This document shows, piece by piece, positions 44,241-53,598 of a stretch of DNA of 64,000 bases (position 1 is its first letter; the number at the start of each line of letters is the position of its first letter). The position numbers and the translations under genes are program-made. This DNA is from UBA4421 sp002704225 (GTDB lineage: Bacteria > Pseudomonadota > Gammaproteobacteria > Pseudomonadales > Azotimanducaceae), in the NCBI GenBank assembly GCA_902556425.1, contig CACDWG010000012.1, forward strand, positions 1 through 64,000, read 5' to 3'. Below the pieces are notes generated by a model, which made no database searches, was not told the DNA's origin, and saw nothing but the letters and a program-made list of their open reading frames with translations.

Positions 44241-44692
44241 CGGAAATTTCCCGCTCGTGTCTGCTGATGGTGCCCGTGGCCCACGCTTATGATGTGGTCG
44301 CGGACATTGAGCGGTACCCGGAATTTTTGCCGGGCTGTGATGCGGTTACTGTGCTCAGTCGCCATCAAGATGAAGATCAAGTGGATTGGGTCGAGGCGAA
44401 AGTGACGGCAGCCAAGGCTGGGGCGGAATATGGTTTTGTGACGCTCAACAAGGGTGTGCTTAACCAGCGCATTGAGGTGTCGCTGAAAAGCGGCCCCTTC
44501 CAGCGCCTAGAGGGCGAGTGGCGTTTCAAAGCGTTAGGAGACGAGGGTTGTCGCATTGACCTGCAACTGGAATTCGTGGCCTCGGGCTTGCTTGCCGGTT
44601 TGATTCATCCCATTGCGCAAAAAGCCGCTGATCGTATGGTCGACGCGTTTTCTCAGCGAATTGGCCTTGCCGGCAAGCGAGAAAGCGGATGA
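44237..44692 (+). CDS. ratA: RatA/Coq10-type START-domain protein
   Basis: Protein of 151 residues. The GTG start at 44237 overlaps the transporter TGA (GTGA), and the sequence then follows RatA: ISRSCLLMVPVAHAYDVVADIERYPEFLPGCDAV, followed by VTLNKGVLNQRIEVSL and IDLQLEFVASGLLAGLIHP. The fold binds hydrophobic ligands, ubiquinone in Coq10; in E. coli RatA is reported to affect 70S ribosome assembly. It is usually paired with rnfH, as here. A longer frame from 44141 would start inside the transporter gene and is rejected. Confidence 0.9.
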   Translation: MTEISRSCLLMVPVAHAYDVVADIERYPEFLPGCDAVTVLSRHQDEDQVDWVEAKVTAAKAGAEYGFVTLNKGVLNQRIEVSLKSGPFQRLEGEWRFKALGDEGCRIDLQLEFVASGLLAGLIHPIAQKAADRMVDAFSQRIGLAGKRESG

Positions 44693-44970
44693 ATGTCGAG
44701 GTGCTCTACGCGTTGCCAGACCGTCAGCATCAAGTGGAGATTGCGTTACCTGATGGCGCAACGATAGCTCAGGCGATAGAGCGTCTTGCCCAGATGCCAG
44801 AATGCTCGGGCTGGCAAGTTGACGAGTCAGCGGTTGGTGTTTTCGGCCAATTGAGGCCGGTGGAGAGCGTGCTGAAAACCGGTGACCGGCTGGAAGTGTA
44901 TCGGCCCTTGCAGGTCGATCCGAAAACCGCCAGACGACTCAGAGCCGAGAGTCAGCGGTCCAGTAGCTAG
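44689..44970 (+). CDS. rnfH: RnfH-family ubiquitin-like-fold protein
   Basis: Protein of 93 residues, MNVEVLYALPDRQHQVEIALPDGATIAQAIERL, with GVFGQLRPVESVLKTGDRLEVYRPLQVDPKTARRLRA, the standard RnfH pattern (beta-grasp fold). Function is uncertain; it normally accompanies ratA. The ATG overlaps the ratA stop (ATGA). Its TAG overlaps that of the convergent bamE gene by two bases of a shared CTAG. Confidence 0.92.
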   Translation: MNVEVLYALPDRQHQVEIALPDGATIAQAIERLAQMPECSGWQVDESAVGVFGQLRPVESVLKTGDRLEVYRPLQVDPKTARRLRAESQRSSS

Positions 44971-45416
44971 GTTACTTCGTCAGAGACATCCTCAACTGCC
45001 GCCTCTTCAGCATCTTGTTCGGCTGCTTCTTGAGCCTCTTCTTGAGCCTCACTTTGAGCCTTCTCTTCCGCTGTGGTGGGTACGTAATCTCCGGTAATGC
45101 TGACCAGCGTATCCTCTTCAAAGATCAGCACCATTTTGAACGCTTGTATGAAAACATCGGGCACTTCAAGGGTGTAAAGATAGACCCACTGATCATCATC
45201 AAACGGGTCCTTAAGCACGGGACGCCCCATGACGTATTCCACCTGATTCCTTGTCATGCCTGGTTCTAGGCGATCAACCATTTCTTGGGTGATGACATTG
45301 CCTTGCTGCACGGACAGCTTATACACCCGAGGTATTTTCAGGTCCGGCACTTTGATCTGGGGCATGCTGCACCCGCCAACGCTAAGGGCGAGTGCGGTTA
45401 AGTAGAGATATTTCAT
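44967..45416 (-). CDS. bamE: Outer membrane protein assembly factor BamE
   Basis: Protein of 149 residues. The lipobox is GGC (Cys16 in LSVGGCSM), then PQIKVPDLKIPRVYKLSVQQGNVITQEMVDRLEPGMTRNQVEYVMGRPVLKDPFDDDQWVYLY, the BamE core that assists the BAM complex in inserting barrel proteins. The last 35 residues are an acidic Glu/Ala/Gln-rich tail (AEEKAQSEAQEEAQEAAEQ) encoded by imperfect CTTGAGCCT-type repeats, longer than in typical BamE. Convergent with rnfH; upstream of recN on the chromosome but separately transcribed. Confidence 0.94.
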   Translation of the reverse strand: MKYLYLTALALSVGGCSMPQIKVPDLKIPRVYKLSVQQGNVITQEMVDRLEPGMTRNQVEYVMGRPVLKDPFDDDQWVYLYTLEVPDVFIQAFKMVLIFEEDTLVSITGDYVPTTAEEKAQSEAQEEAQEAAEQDAEEAAVEDVSDEVT

Positions 45417-45519
45417 GGGCGTGATGTTAAAGGCTCCTCGGGTTCAGCACCATCGGTTATCGCGCAGATGTGGATGAATTGTTGAATTAATCTCGGGCGG
45501 TTCTAAAGCCGTATTGGTT

Positions 45520-47163
45520 CTAATGCGCGGTTGATGCTTCGCTGAGAAGGGTCTTGGCGTAGTCACGTGTTTTGCTGGTGACGTCGGCTCCGGCCAACAT
45601 GCGTGCCAGCTCTTCGATGCGCTCGTCCTCAGACAGAGCTGTTATGTCGGTGTGAGCGCCGTTTTTGATCACACACATATGATTGTGCGATCTCGCAGCC
45701 ACCTGTGGTGCATGGGTCACACAGATCACCTGTGTGCGTTCGGCCAGCTCTCGAAGAATGCGCCCAACGGTATCGGCCGTGGTGCCGCCGACGCCCACAT
45801 CGGCTTCGTCCAAAATCAAGCAGGGCAGTTCGCTGCGCTGTGCCGCGACGATCTGGATGGCCAGATTGATTCGCGTTTGTTCTCCGCCTGAAGCAATTTT
45901 ATTCAGGGGGCCAGCGTCAAAACGCTTGTTGGTGCGGACGTGGAATTCGATCTGTTCCAGACCAAACTCGCCCTCTTGTTCGTGAAAGACGACGCTCAAC
46001 TCACCTTCCTTGATGCCCAGTGCGTGCATATTGAGATCGATGGCCTTGGTGAACGCCCCGGCTTTTTTGCGTCGTCGAGCGGAGAGGGTTTTGGCTTTGG
46101 CGCGGTACGCTTCGCGTTGCGCCTCTTCGTCTGCGCTGAGCTGTTCCAGCATGGAGCGATCCGAGGCTAACGCGTCGAATTCGTCCTGTAGGGTCTGCGC
46201 GTGCTCGTATAACCGTTCGGGCTGAATTTTGTGCTTTCGCGCGAGGTCGTACATGAGTTCCAATCGGGCTTCGGCATCTGCCAATGCTTGGGGGTCCACT
46301 ACAACCTGATCCTCGTAGTGGCGCAGGTCGCGCGCCGCATCATCGACCAACGCAAGAGCGGAATTGAGTGTTTCCACGCCGGCTTCCAGCGCGGAGTGGC
46401 TATCATCAATGGACTCGATCACCTTGGTTGCGTGGCGGAGGCCGTCAAGGTTTTCCAAGCTGGACTGCACTTGAGCGAGCTGAGCCTGAATGTTCTGAGC
46501 CTGAGCCAAGCGTTTGTGTTCGGTTTCCAGAGCCGCTAACTCGCCCTCGGCAACATTCAGTGCCGCGAATTCTTCCAGTTGGTAGCGCAGCAATGTTTTA
46601 CGGTCGTCTTGGGTTGCGATGAGCTGCTGCAAGCGTTCGATCTCATGCACACTGTACTGCCAGGCTTGCCACAAACTTGCTACTTCTGTAGCCAGCGGTT
46701 TGGCCTCGGCAAATTCGTCGAGCATGTTGCGCTGAACCGTACGATCCGTGAGCCGCTGATGCTGGTTTTGATCCTGAATGTCGACCAAGTGTTCTGCGGC
46801 ATCCTTGAGGTAGCCGAGGGTGACGGGAATGCTGTTGATAAATGCTCTCGACCGGCCTTCCGCGCTGATGACGCGCCTGACCAAGCAACTCTCGTCAGAG
46901 GCTTCGATGAGTTCGTCCGCGCAAAGCTGCTGATGCAGTGCGGAACCCGGGCGTAAGGCAAACTCGGCACTGACATCAGCCTTCTCTGTACCGGGTCGAA
47001 CACTCTCTGCTTTCGCTCGATCACCCATCAGAAGGCCGAGGGCACCCAACAAAATGGATTTGCCAGCACCGGATTCTCCGGTAATGCCCGTCAGGCCGGA
47101 TGCAAAGCTGATGTCGAGCTGGTCGACCAAGACATAGTTGCGGATGGTGAGTTGGTTCAGCAT
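45520..47163 (-). CDS. recN: DNA repair ATPase RecN
   Basis: Protein of 547 residues of the SMC-like type: Walker A in GITGESGAGKSILLGALG near the N-terminus, long coiled coils (about 160-380, many Glu/Gln/Ala heptads), and C-terminal ASGGEQTRINLAIQIVAA (signature) with LILDEADVGVGG (Walker B). RecN helps in double-strand break repair by homologous recombination. In many gammaproteobacteria recN is under LexA control; I found no clear CTGT-N8-ACAG box in the upstream 200 bases. Divergent from hrcA. Confidence 0.95.
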   Translation of the reverse strand: MLNQLTIRNYVLVDQLDISFASGLTGITGESGAGKSILLGALGLLMGDRAKAESVRPGTEKADVSAEFALRPGSALHQQLCADELIEASDESCLVRRVISAEGRSRAFINSIPVTLGYLKDAAEHLVDIQDQNQHQRLTDRTVQRNMLDEFAEAKPLATEVASLWQAWQYSVHEIERLQQLIATQDDRKTLLRYQLEEFAALNVAEGELAALETEHKRLAQAQNIQAQLAQVQSSLENLDGLRHATKVIESIDDSHSALEAGVETLNSALALVDDAARDLRHYEDQVVVDPQALADAEARLELMYDLARKHKIQPERLYEHAQTLQDEFDALASDRSMLEQLSADEEAQREAYRAKAKTLSARRRKKAGAFTKAIDLNMHALGIKEGELSVVFHEQEGEFGLEQIEFHVRTNKRFDAGPLNKIASGGEQTRINLAIQIVAAQRSELPCLILDEADVGVGGTTADTVGRILRELAERTQVICVTHAPQVAARSHNHMCVIKNGAHTDITALSEDERIEELARMLAGADVTSKTRDYAKTLLSEASTAH

Positions 47164-47368
47164 ATGAGTCGGTAAAATAGGGCTGGTGAGTAGCGTCTCA
47201 GCGTACCATTTAATGATGCCTTAGCATGCACGGTGTCTGTCAGAATGATCAAGACTCCTGAGTCCAAGAATCGGCTCTTGATGAGCCTGCCGCCTGGTAT
47301 AAGATTTGGACGTGCGACCTGCACGTAGTCGCAAGGGTTTGTAAACATCCGTAAAGGGTTGAAACCGT

Positions 47369-48430
47369 ATGTCAGATACGAGGCCGGGAAAATCGTTTGG
47401 CGGTGAGGTGGATCATCGGGCGCAGCAACTGCTCAAGTTGCTGGTCGAACACTACATTTCTGACGGAACGCCTGTGGCGTCCAAGGCGCTTGCTATGCTG
47501 CCTCAGGTTCAGGTCTCCTCTGCCACGGTGCGGAACGTCATGGGGGACTTGGAAGCGATGGGGCTGGTGAGTTCGCCCCACACGTCGGCGGGCAAGGTTC
47601 CCACCCAGTTGGGCCTGCGATTTTTCGTCGATACGTTGTTGAGTTTTGAGCCTTGGCAAGAAGATCGGGTGGAGCAGCTTGAAAACGAGCTGAACCCGAA
47701 CATGAGTCCAAGTGAGCTGCTGGCAACTGCTTCAGAGATGCTGTCTCAATTCACACAGATGACGTGTCTGATAACGACGCCTCGAAAAAATCAGGTCAAC
47801 CTCCGTCAGCTCGAGTTTATGCGGTTGGACGAGCACCGGATCTTGGTGATTTTGGTGTTGGATGACCGCGAGGTACAAAACCGGGTGATCTATGTTGAGG
47901 AACCGTTTTCGGACAATGAGTTGTCTCAGGCAGCGGCACTGATAAATCGGGAGTTTGGCGGCAGGCCATTAATGGAAGTGCGGCACTCGGTTATTGGCAG
48001 CATGCGTGAAGACAAGGAACAAATGGACGCCTTAATGCAGCGGGCCTTGGACGTGGCGGCCCAGGCCATGCCCGGTAGCGATGGTGATGGACAGGAGCTG
48101 TTGGTCAGCGGCGAGCGCCGGCTGTTGGATTTCTCCGCAGACACGTCGGTGGTGAAAAGTTTGTTCGAAGCCATATCGAAAAAAGGTCGGGTCCTTACCT
48201 TGCTCGATCAGTGCCTAGAAAGCACCGGTGTGCAGTTGTTTATCGGCAAAGAGTCCGGTTATCGCCCGTTGGGCGACATGTCATTGGTCACGTCGTCTTA
48301 TCAAGTCAACGGTGAGCTGGCCGGGGTGCTCGGGGTCATCGGACCCACTCGCATGGACTACAAAGACGTCATTCCAGTAGTCGATGTCACCGCCAAGGTG
48401 CTCAGCGCGGCGATGCGCAACGGCTCTTGA
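47369..48430 (+). CDS. hrcA: Heat-shock repressor HrcA
   Basis: Protein of 353 residues with the N-terminal winged helix (RAQQLLKLLVEHYISDGTPVASKAL, SSATVRNVMGDLEAMGLVSSPHTSAGKVPTQLGLRFFVD) and GAF-like domains ending in GVLGVIGPTRMDYKDVIPVVDVTAKVL. HrcA represses chaperone genes through the CIRCE element. I see no CIRCE in this window, so its targets are presumably elsewhere (groESL); here it heads the chaperone cluster. A TTGATG/TATAAG pair around 47278-47303 could be a weak promoter. Confidence 0.95.
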   Translation: MSDTRPGKSFGGEVDHRAQQLLKLLVEHYISDGTPVASKALAMLPQVQVSSATVRNVMGDLEAMGLVSSPHTSAGKVPTQLGLRFFVDTLLSFEPWQEDRVEQLENELNPNMSPSELLATASEMLSQFTQMTCLITTPRKNQVNLRQLEFMRLDEHRILVILVLDDREVQNRVIYVEEPFSDNELSQAAALINREFGGRPLMEVRHSVIGSMREDKEQMDALMQRALDVAAQAMPGSDGDGQELLVSGERRLLDFSADTSVVKSLFEAISKKGRVLTLLDQCLESTGVQLFIGKESGYRPLGDMSLVTSSYQVNGELAGVLGVIGPTRMDYKDVIPVVDVTAKVLSAAMRNGS

Positions 48431-48462
48431 ATCGCCTGACGGCGTAGAATCTGCCGTCCCCC

Positions 48463-48489
48463 CTTGTATTCTCTCTCGCTACCCCTATA
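48463..48489 (+). promoter_or_regulatory. Sigma-32-like promoter for grpE
   Basis: CTTGTAT (48463-48469) and CCCCTATA (48482-48489) are 12 bases apart and match the heat-shock (RpoH) pattern CTTGAAA and CCCCAT-T closely, 33 bases before the grpE start. This implies heat-shock control of grpE. Confidence 0.55.
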
Positions 48490-48521
48490 AAGCCTCAGCA
48501 AAGGGCGAATGAGGCACAGGC

Positions 48522-49115
48522 ATGGGTAACGAACCAGAATCAGACAAGCAGGACGAAGAGCTGCAGGCAAACGAAGGCGGCGAATCCGATCAGTCTTCCA
48601 GCGACCAATTAGGCGACCAAGCGAGCGAACAAGAAGGGCAGTCTGGCGCCCAGCACGCGGACGCAGAGCAGTCTAGCGAGGCTGACGAACTGGCCAAGGT
48701 GAAAGATCAGCTGTTGCGAACGGTTGCAGAGATGGAAAACGTCCGCCGTCGTTCTCAGCGTGACATAGAGAATGCGCACAAGTTTGCGGTGGAAAAACTG
48801 CTTGGCGACTTGCTGCCCGTTCTGGACAGTTTGGAGAAAGCCGAAGAGGTCGCCTTGGCGACGGACAATGCGGCCAGTATGGCGGAAGGCATCAGTCTGT
48901 CGCTCAAGCTGTTTGTCGGCATTCTGGAAAAAGCAGGCGTGGCCATCGTCCATCCCATCGGTGAGCCCTTCGATCCCCAGTTGCACGAGGCCATGGCCAT
49001 GGTGCCGAACCCAGACGCGGAGCCGAATTCGGTCATGGACGTGATGCAGCGCGGCTACACCCTGAACGGCAGGTTGGTCAGAGCGGCCAAAGTTATTGTG
49101 GTGAAGGGTGAGTAA
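48522..49115 (+). CDS. grpE: Nucleotide exchange factor GrpE
   Basis: Protein of 197 residues: an acidic, Gln/Ser-rich disordered N-terminus (about 1-60), a long coiled coil (LAKVKDQLLRTVAEMENVRRRSQRDIENAHKFAVEKLLGDLLPVLDSLEKA) and the C-terminal beta-wing with HEAMAMVPNPDAEPNSVMDVMQRGYTLNGRLVRAAKVIVVKGE. It accelerates ADP release from DnaK. It lies between hrcA and dnaK with its own sigma-32-like promoter. Confidence 0.96.
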   Translation: MGNEPESDKQDEELQANEGGESDQSSSDQLGDQASEQEGQSGAQHADAEQSSEADELAKVKDQLLRTVAEMENVRRRSQRDIENAHKFAVEKLLGDLLPVLDSLEKAEEVALATDNAASMAEGISLSLKLFVGILEKAGVAIVHPIGEPFDPQLHEAMAMVPNPDAEPNSVMDVMQRGYTLNGRLVRAAKVIVVKGE

Positions 49116-49139
49116 TTGTTAGGCGCGACGGTTCTAGGC

Positions 49140-49167
49140 CTTGAAGAAATCGTGTTCGACCAAACAT
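49140..49167 (+). promoter_or_regulatory. Sigma-32-like promoter for dnaK
   Basis: CTTGAAG (49140-49146) matches the RpoH -35 well; CCAAACAT (49160-49167), 13 bases further, is a weaker match to CCCCAT-T. The site lies 92 bases before the dnaK ATG and is plausible as a heat-shock promoter. Confidence 0.45.
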
Positions 49168-49258
49168 AGACAGCATCGTTGAACACAATACTGAATGAAT
49201 TTTAAAGATTTGAGGGCGGCAAACGGCCCACCTCGAACGAGTACAAGCGGAGAAGAAA

Positions 49259-51175
49259 ATGGGAAAAATTATTGGTATCGACTTGGGCACGACCAATTCC
49301 TGTGTATCGGTTTTGGATGGTGGTGACGCGCGAGTCATTGAAAACTCTGAGGGCGATCGAACAACGCCCTCCATCATTGCCTACACCGAAAATGGCGAGA
49401 TCTTAGTTGGGCAAAATGCCAAGCGCCAAGCGGTAACCAACCCGCACAACACCGTGTTTGCAGTGAAACGTTTGATTGGTCGTAAGTTCAAAGACGACGT
49501 CGTGCAGAAAGACATCAAGATGGTGCCCTATAAAATAGCGGCTGCCGGCAACGGGGATGCGTGGATCGATGTGAGTGGTGAGCAATTGGCTCCCCCACAG
49601 ATCTCTGCCGAAATTCTCAAAAAGATGAAGAAAACCGCAGAAGAGTACTTGGGCGAAGACGTTAGCGAAGCCGTGATTACCGTCCCAGCGTACTTCAACG
49701 ATTCTCAGCGTCAGGCGACCAAGGATGCGGGAAAGATTGCGGGCTTGGATGTTAAGCGCATCATTAACGAGCCAACGGCAGCGGCACTGGCCTACGGTCT
49801 GGATAAGAATCGCGGCGACGCAAAAATCGCCGTTTATGACCTAGGCGGCGGCACCTTTGACGTATCAATCATTGAGATAGCCGAAGTGGATGGCGAGCAT
49901 CAGTTCGAAGTGCTATCCACGAATGGTGACACATTCTTGGGTGGTGAAGACTTTGATCTTAAGATCATCGATTTCTTGGCTGATGAATTCAAAAAAGAAA
50001 ACGGCGTGGATCTGCACAACGATCCTCTGGCGTTGCAGCGTCTCAAAGAGGCGGCGGAGAAAGCCAAGATCGAACTGTCCAACAGCCAACAGACCGAGGT
50101 CAATTTGCCCTACATTACGGCGGATCAAACCGGCCCTAAGCACTTGGTAACAAAGTTGACCCGCTCGAAGCTGGAATCCTTGGTTGGTGATTTGGTGAGC
50201 CGGACCATCGACCCTTGCCGAGTCGCGTTACAAGACGCAGATCTGAGCATCGATGACATCGATGACGTCATTTTGGTGGGCGGACAAACCCGTATGCCCA
50301 TGGTGCAAGAGCAAGTGAAGGGCTTCTTCAAGCAAGAGGCCCGTCGAGATGTGAATCCAGACGAGGCGGTCGCCATGGGAGCGGCCATCCAGGCAGCGGT
50401 CTTGGCCGGTGACGTTAAAGATGTCCTACTGTTAGATGTGAGCCCGCTGTCTCTGGGTATTGAGACCATGGGTCAGGTGATGAGCGTGCTGATCGAAAAG
50501 AACACGACAATCCCAACCAAAAAGACTCAGGTGTTCTCTACCGCAGATGACAACCAAACTGCGGTGACGATTCATGTGCTCCAAGGTGAACGCAAGCAAG
50601 CCGGACAGAACAAATCGCTGGGACGGTTCGATTTGTCGGATATCCCGCCTGCGCCACGGGGCATGCCTCAAATCGAGGTGGCTTTCGACATCGACGCGAA
50701 CGGCATTTTGAATGTGTCTGCAACGGATAAGGCCACCGGTAAGGAGCAGTCCATCGTCATTAAGGCCTCCAGCGGCCTCTCGGACGAAGAAATCGAGCAG
50801 ATGATTCGAGACGCGGAAGCGCACTCCGAGGAAGATAAGAAGTTCGAGGAAATGGTCACCTTACGTAACCAAGCCGATGGCTTGATTCATGGCGCTCGCA
50901 AGGCGGTAGAAGACGCGGGTGATACCGCGACGGAAGAAGAAAAATCGGCGATTGAGGCGGCGGCAGCAGACTTGGAAGAAGCGCTGAAAGGCGACGACAA
51001 GGATGCCCTTGAAGAGAAGATTAAGGTGCTCTCAGAGGCCTCCGCCGAGCTGGCGCAAAAGATGTATGCCGAGCAGGCTCAGGCAGCCGGTGAGGCCGGC
51101 GAAGCTGCGCCAGACGGTGATGCGGTAGACGCCGAGTTCGAAGAAGTAAAAGAGGACAAAGAGCAAAAGCAGTAA
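49259..51175 (+). CDS. dnaK: Chaperone DnaK (Hsp70)
   Basis: Protein of 638 residues with the full Hsp70 pattern: IGIDLGTTNSC at the N-terminus, the phosphate and connect motifs VYDLGGGTFDVSII and NEPTAAALAYGLD, VGGQTRMPMVQ, then the substrate-binding domain (DVSPLSLGIETMG, ATDKATGKEQSIVI) and a lid with a disordered acidic end EFEEVKEDKEQKQ. It folds client proteins with DnaJ and GrpE. An intrinsic terminator follows before dnaJ. Confidence 0.97.
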   Translation: MGKIIGIDLGTTNSCVSVLDGGDARVIENSEGDRTTPSIIAYTENGEILVGQNAKRQAVTNPHNTVFAVKRLIGRKFKDDVVQKDIKMVPYKIAAAGNGDAWIDVSGEQLAPPQISAEILKKMKKTAEEYLGEDVSEAVITVPAYFNDSQRQATKDAGKIAGLDVKRIINEPTAAALAYGLDKNRGDAKIAVYDLGGGTFDVSIIEIAEVDGEHQFEVLSTNGDTFLGGEDFDLKIIDFLADEFKKENGVDLHNDPLALQRLKEAAEKAKIELSNSQQTEVNLPYITADQTGPKHLVTKLTRSKLESLVGDLVSRTIDPCRVALQDADLSIDDIDDVILVGGQTRMPMVQEQVKGFFKQEARRDVNPDEAVAMGAAIQAAVLAGDVKDVLLLDVSPLSLGIETMGQVMSVLIEKNTTIPTKKTQVFSTADDNQTAVTIHVLQGERKQAGQNKSLGRFDLSDIPPAPRGMPQIEVAFDIDANGILNVSATDKATGKEQSIVIKASSGLSDEEIEQMIRDAEAHSEEDKKFEEMVTLRNQADGLIHGARKAVEDAGDTATEEEKSAIEAAAADLEEALKGDDKDALEEKIKVLSEASAELAQKMYAEQAQAAGEAGEAAPDGDAVDAEFEEVKEDKEQKQ

Positions 51176-51201
51176 CGCTATGGTTCGTTGAGATCCGTTC
51201 G

Positions 51202-51224
51202 AAAGCCACCCTCCGGTGGCTTTT
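51202..51224 (+). terminator. Intrinsic terminator between dnaK and dnaJ
   Basis: AAAGCCACC (51202-51210), loop CTCC, GGTGGCTTT (51215-51223) followed by T and GTCG. The perfect nine-pair stem with the T-run at its 3' side fits a rho-independent terminator, probably partial, that lets dnaJ be expressed at a lower level than dnaK. Confidence 0.8.
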
Positions 51225-51309
51225 GTCGTTACATAAGCGGTGATCCGCGCCGGGCCCTGATGCCAATCGAGATTGGACGATGCTGACACGAACGTTGTGA
51301 AGGAAAGAC

Positions 51310-52434
51310 ATGGCAAAGAAAGATTATTACGAAGTCCTCGGCGTAGGACGCGACGTTTCTGACGGTGACCTTAAAAAGGCCTATCGCCGTATTGCTATGA
51401 AACTGCATCCGGACCGTAACCCTGATGACGCGTCTGCAGAAGAAAAGTTCAAAGAAGCCAACGAAGCCTACGAAGTGCTCAGTGACGCCGAGAAGCGCCA
51501 AGTCTACGACCAGTATGGTCACGAGGGGCTGGATGCGAACACTGGGGGAGGCCGTGGTGGTGCCGGCGGCTTTGGGGACATTTTTGGTGATGTGTTCGGC
51601 GACATTTTCGGTGGTGGCCGGGGCGGCGGTCGGGGCGGGCCTGCCCGTGGTTCCGATTTGCGTTACAACATGGCGCTGACGCTCGAGCAAGCAGTCAACG
51701 GCGATGCTGTTGAGATTCGTATTCCGGTCCTGACTGTCTGCGATGATTGCGGTGGGTCCGGCGCGAAACCGGGTACCTCCGCCAGTACCTGTCCGGATTG
51801 TCATGGCTCTGGGCAGATTCGTGTTTCTCAAGGCTTCTTTTCGCTGCAGCAAACCTGTCCGCGGTGTGGTGGCCGGGGCGAAATCATTGCCGATCCCTGC
51901 AACACCTGCGCCGGTGCCGGCCGTGTTGAAAAGCGCAAAACCCTATCTGTGAAAGTGCCTGCGGGCGTGGATGTAGGCGATCGAATTCGACTGTCCGGCG
52001 AAGGCGAGGCGGGACCTAACGGTGGTCCGGCCGGTGATCTTTACGTACAAATCGATGTCAAACCGCACCCAATTTTTCAACGTGACGGCCGACACCTGCA
52101 CTGTGAGGTGCCCATCTCGTTCCCCGATGCCGCGTTAGGCGGCGAGTTGGACGTGCCGACCTTGGATGGTCGAGTGAAGCTTAAAGTGCCAGCAGAAACG
52201 CAAAGCGGCAAGATCTTCCGTTTGCGGGGTAAGGGTGTTACCCAGGTGCGAGGTAGCGGTGTCGGTGATCTGCTGTGCAAGGTGATTGTGGAGACGCCGG
52301 TCAAGCTAACGGAGGAGCAGCGCAAGCTGCTGGAAGAGCTGAAAAACTCTCTTGACTCGAATAGCAAGCACTCGCCAAGAGGCAAAAGCTGGTTCGATGG
52401 TGTAAAAAGCTTCTTTGACGAACTGAAACCCTAG
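51310..52434 (+). CDS. dnaJ: Chaperone DnaJ (Hsp40)
   Basis: Protein of 374 residues: J domain (about 1-70) with the HPD motif in KLHPDRN, a Gly/Phe-rich segment (GGGRGGAGGFGDIFGDVFGDIF), the four CxxCxGxG zinc repeats (CDDCGGSGA, CPDCHGSGQ, CPRCGGRGE, CNTCAGAGR) and C-terminal beta domains with KGVTQVRGSGVGDLLCKVIVETP. It delivers clients to DnaK and stimulates ATP hydrolysis. Confidence 0.97.
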   Translation: MAKKDYYEVLGVGRDVSDGDLKKAYRRIAMKLHPDRNPDDASAEEKFKEANEAYEVLSDAEKRQVYDQYGHEGLDANTGGGRGGAGGFGDIFGDVFGDIFGGGRGGGRGGPARGSDLRYNMALTLEQAVNGDAVEIRIPVLTVCDDCGGSGAKPGTSASTCPDCHGSGQIRVSQGFFSLQQTCPRCGGRGEIIADPCNTCAGAGRVEKRKTLSVKVPAGVDVGDRIRLSGEGEAGPNGGPAGDLYVQIDVKPHPIFQRDGRHLHCEVPISFPDAALGGELDVPTLDGRVKLKVPAETQSGKIFRLRGKGVTQVRGSGVGDLLCKVIVETPVKLTEEQRKLLEELKNSLDSNSKHSPRGKSWFDGVKSFFDELKP

Positions 52435-52515
52435 GGTTTTCGTTATCCCGTCTCGAGCACCCACGGTAGTGCGTAACGTTCGAGTAGGGTCATTACTAAC
52501 AGAGCAGGCAAGTAC

Positions 52516-53316
52516 ATGATTCGAGTGGCAGTAGCGGGTGTGGCAGGTCGCATGGGTAAAACCTTAGTGCAGGCCATTATGGAGTCTGAATCATTGACCT
52601 TTACCGCCGGGTTCGAGCACGCTGGTCACCCTCAGATAGGCGATGATGTTGGCGCGGTTTGCGGCATGGGGCCACTGAACGTTGCGCTGAGCGCCGATCC
52701 GTCCCAGCACACTTCAGACTTTGATGTGGTGATTGATTTCACTGTGCCCGGCGCCACCTTGGCCCTTGCCGACGTTTGTGCCTCTCAGGGCAAGCGCATG
52801 GTGGTTGGCACGACGGGATTTGACGAAAGCCAGCAGCATGCTCTTAGGGGGTTCGCGCAAAAGACCGCGATTTTCGTGTCCCCTAACATGAGCGTTGGGG
52901 TCAACCTTTCCATGCGTTTGATCGAACTCGCGGCCCAAGCCTTGGGTGACGACGTAGACGTCGAGGTGATTGAGGCCCACCACAAGCACAAAATTGATGC
53001 GCCCTCTGGTACCGCGGTGCGTATTGGTGAGGTCTTAGCGAAGGCCTTGAATCGCAATCTGGCAGAAGACGCCGTGTATGGTCGCCAAGGCATCACAGGC
53101 GCCCGGGATCCCAAGACGATCGGCTTTTCCACTATTCGTGGTGGAGACATTGTCGGAGAGCATACGGTGCTCTTCGCCGGTGATGGCGAGCGCTTAGAGA
53201 TTACGCACCGAGCGCACAGTCGAGCGAATTTTGCCCAGGGTGCGCTGCGGGCCGTTGGGTTCGTCGCTGAGGCCGCGCCCGGCTGGTACGATATGCAGGA
53301 TTTGCTCGGCATCTAA
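52516..53316 (+). CDS. dapB: 4-hydroxy-tetrahydrodipicolinate reductase DapB
   Basis: Protein of 266 residues with the NAD(P)-binding VAVAGVAGRMGKTLV, DVVIDFTVPGATL, VVGTTGFDES, SPNMSVGVNLSM and the substrate motif EAHHKHKIDAPSGTAVRIGE containing the catalytic His-Lys cluster. It makes tetrahydrodipicolinate in lysine and peptidoglycan biosynthesis. It lies between dnaJ and carA; 282 bases follow before carA in which I find no gene or clear regulatory site. Confidence 0.97.
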   Translation: MIRVAVAGVAGRMGKTLVQAIMESESLTFTAGFEHAGHPQIGDDVGAVCGMGPLNVALSADPSQHTSDFDVVIDFTVPGATLALADVCASQGKRMVVGTTGFDESQQHALRGFAQKTAIFVSPNMSVGVNLSMRLIELAAQALGDDVDVEVIEAHHKHKIDAPSGTAVRIGEVLAKALNRNLAEDAVYGRQGITGARDPKTIGFSTIRGGDIVGEHTVLFAGDGERLEITHRAHSRANFAQGALRAVGFVAEAAPGWYDMQDLLGI

Positions 53317-53598
53317 GTCCCAACAGCGCGCGTTAGGTTGGAGCGAAACAGCGCAGATTTTTACTGATTTTTCACTCATCTCTCCGTACACTCACCGCCT
53401 AACCCGCTGGCTCGTTTTCAGCACCCTTAAAACCTTGCCTTCGTCTTTCACGTTTGGCCGGTACCCCTTGGCCTGCGTCCTCGCACAGGGCCGCGGAAGG
53501 GCGAAGATAGCGACAAATCAGCAGGGTTAGGCGTGATAGATCGCGGCATACGAACCGCAGTCCTTCACAGGTTGCATACCAGTTAAAAGGGAACCTTC

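Noticed and set aside
47164..47368. A LexA box before recN and a CIRCE element before hrcA.
   Set aside because: Neither CTGT-N8-ACAG nor a TTAGCACTC-N9-GAGTGCTAA pattern is present.
52427..52440. AAACCCTAGGGTTT at the end of dnaJ as a terminator.
   Set aside because: It is a palindrome without loop and is not followed by a T-run.
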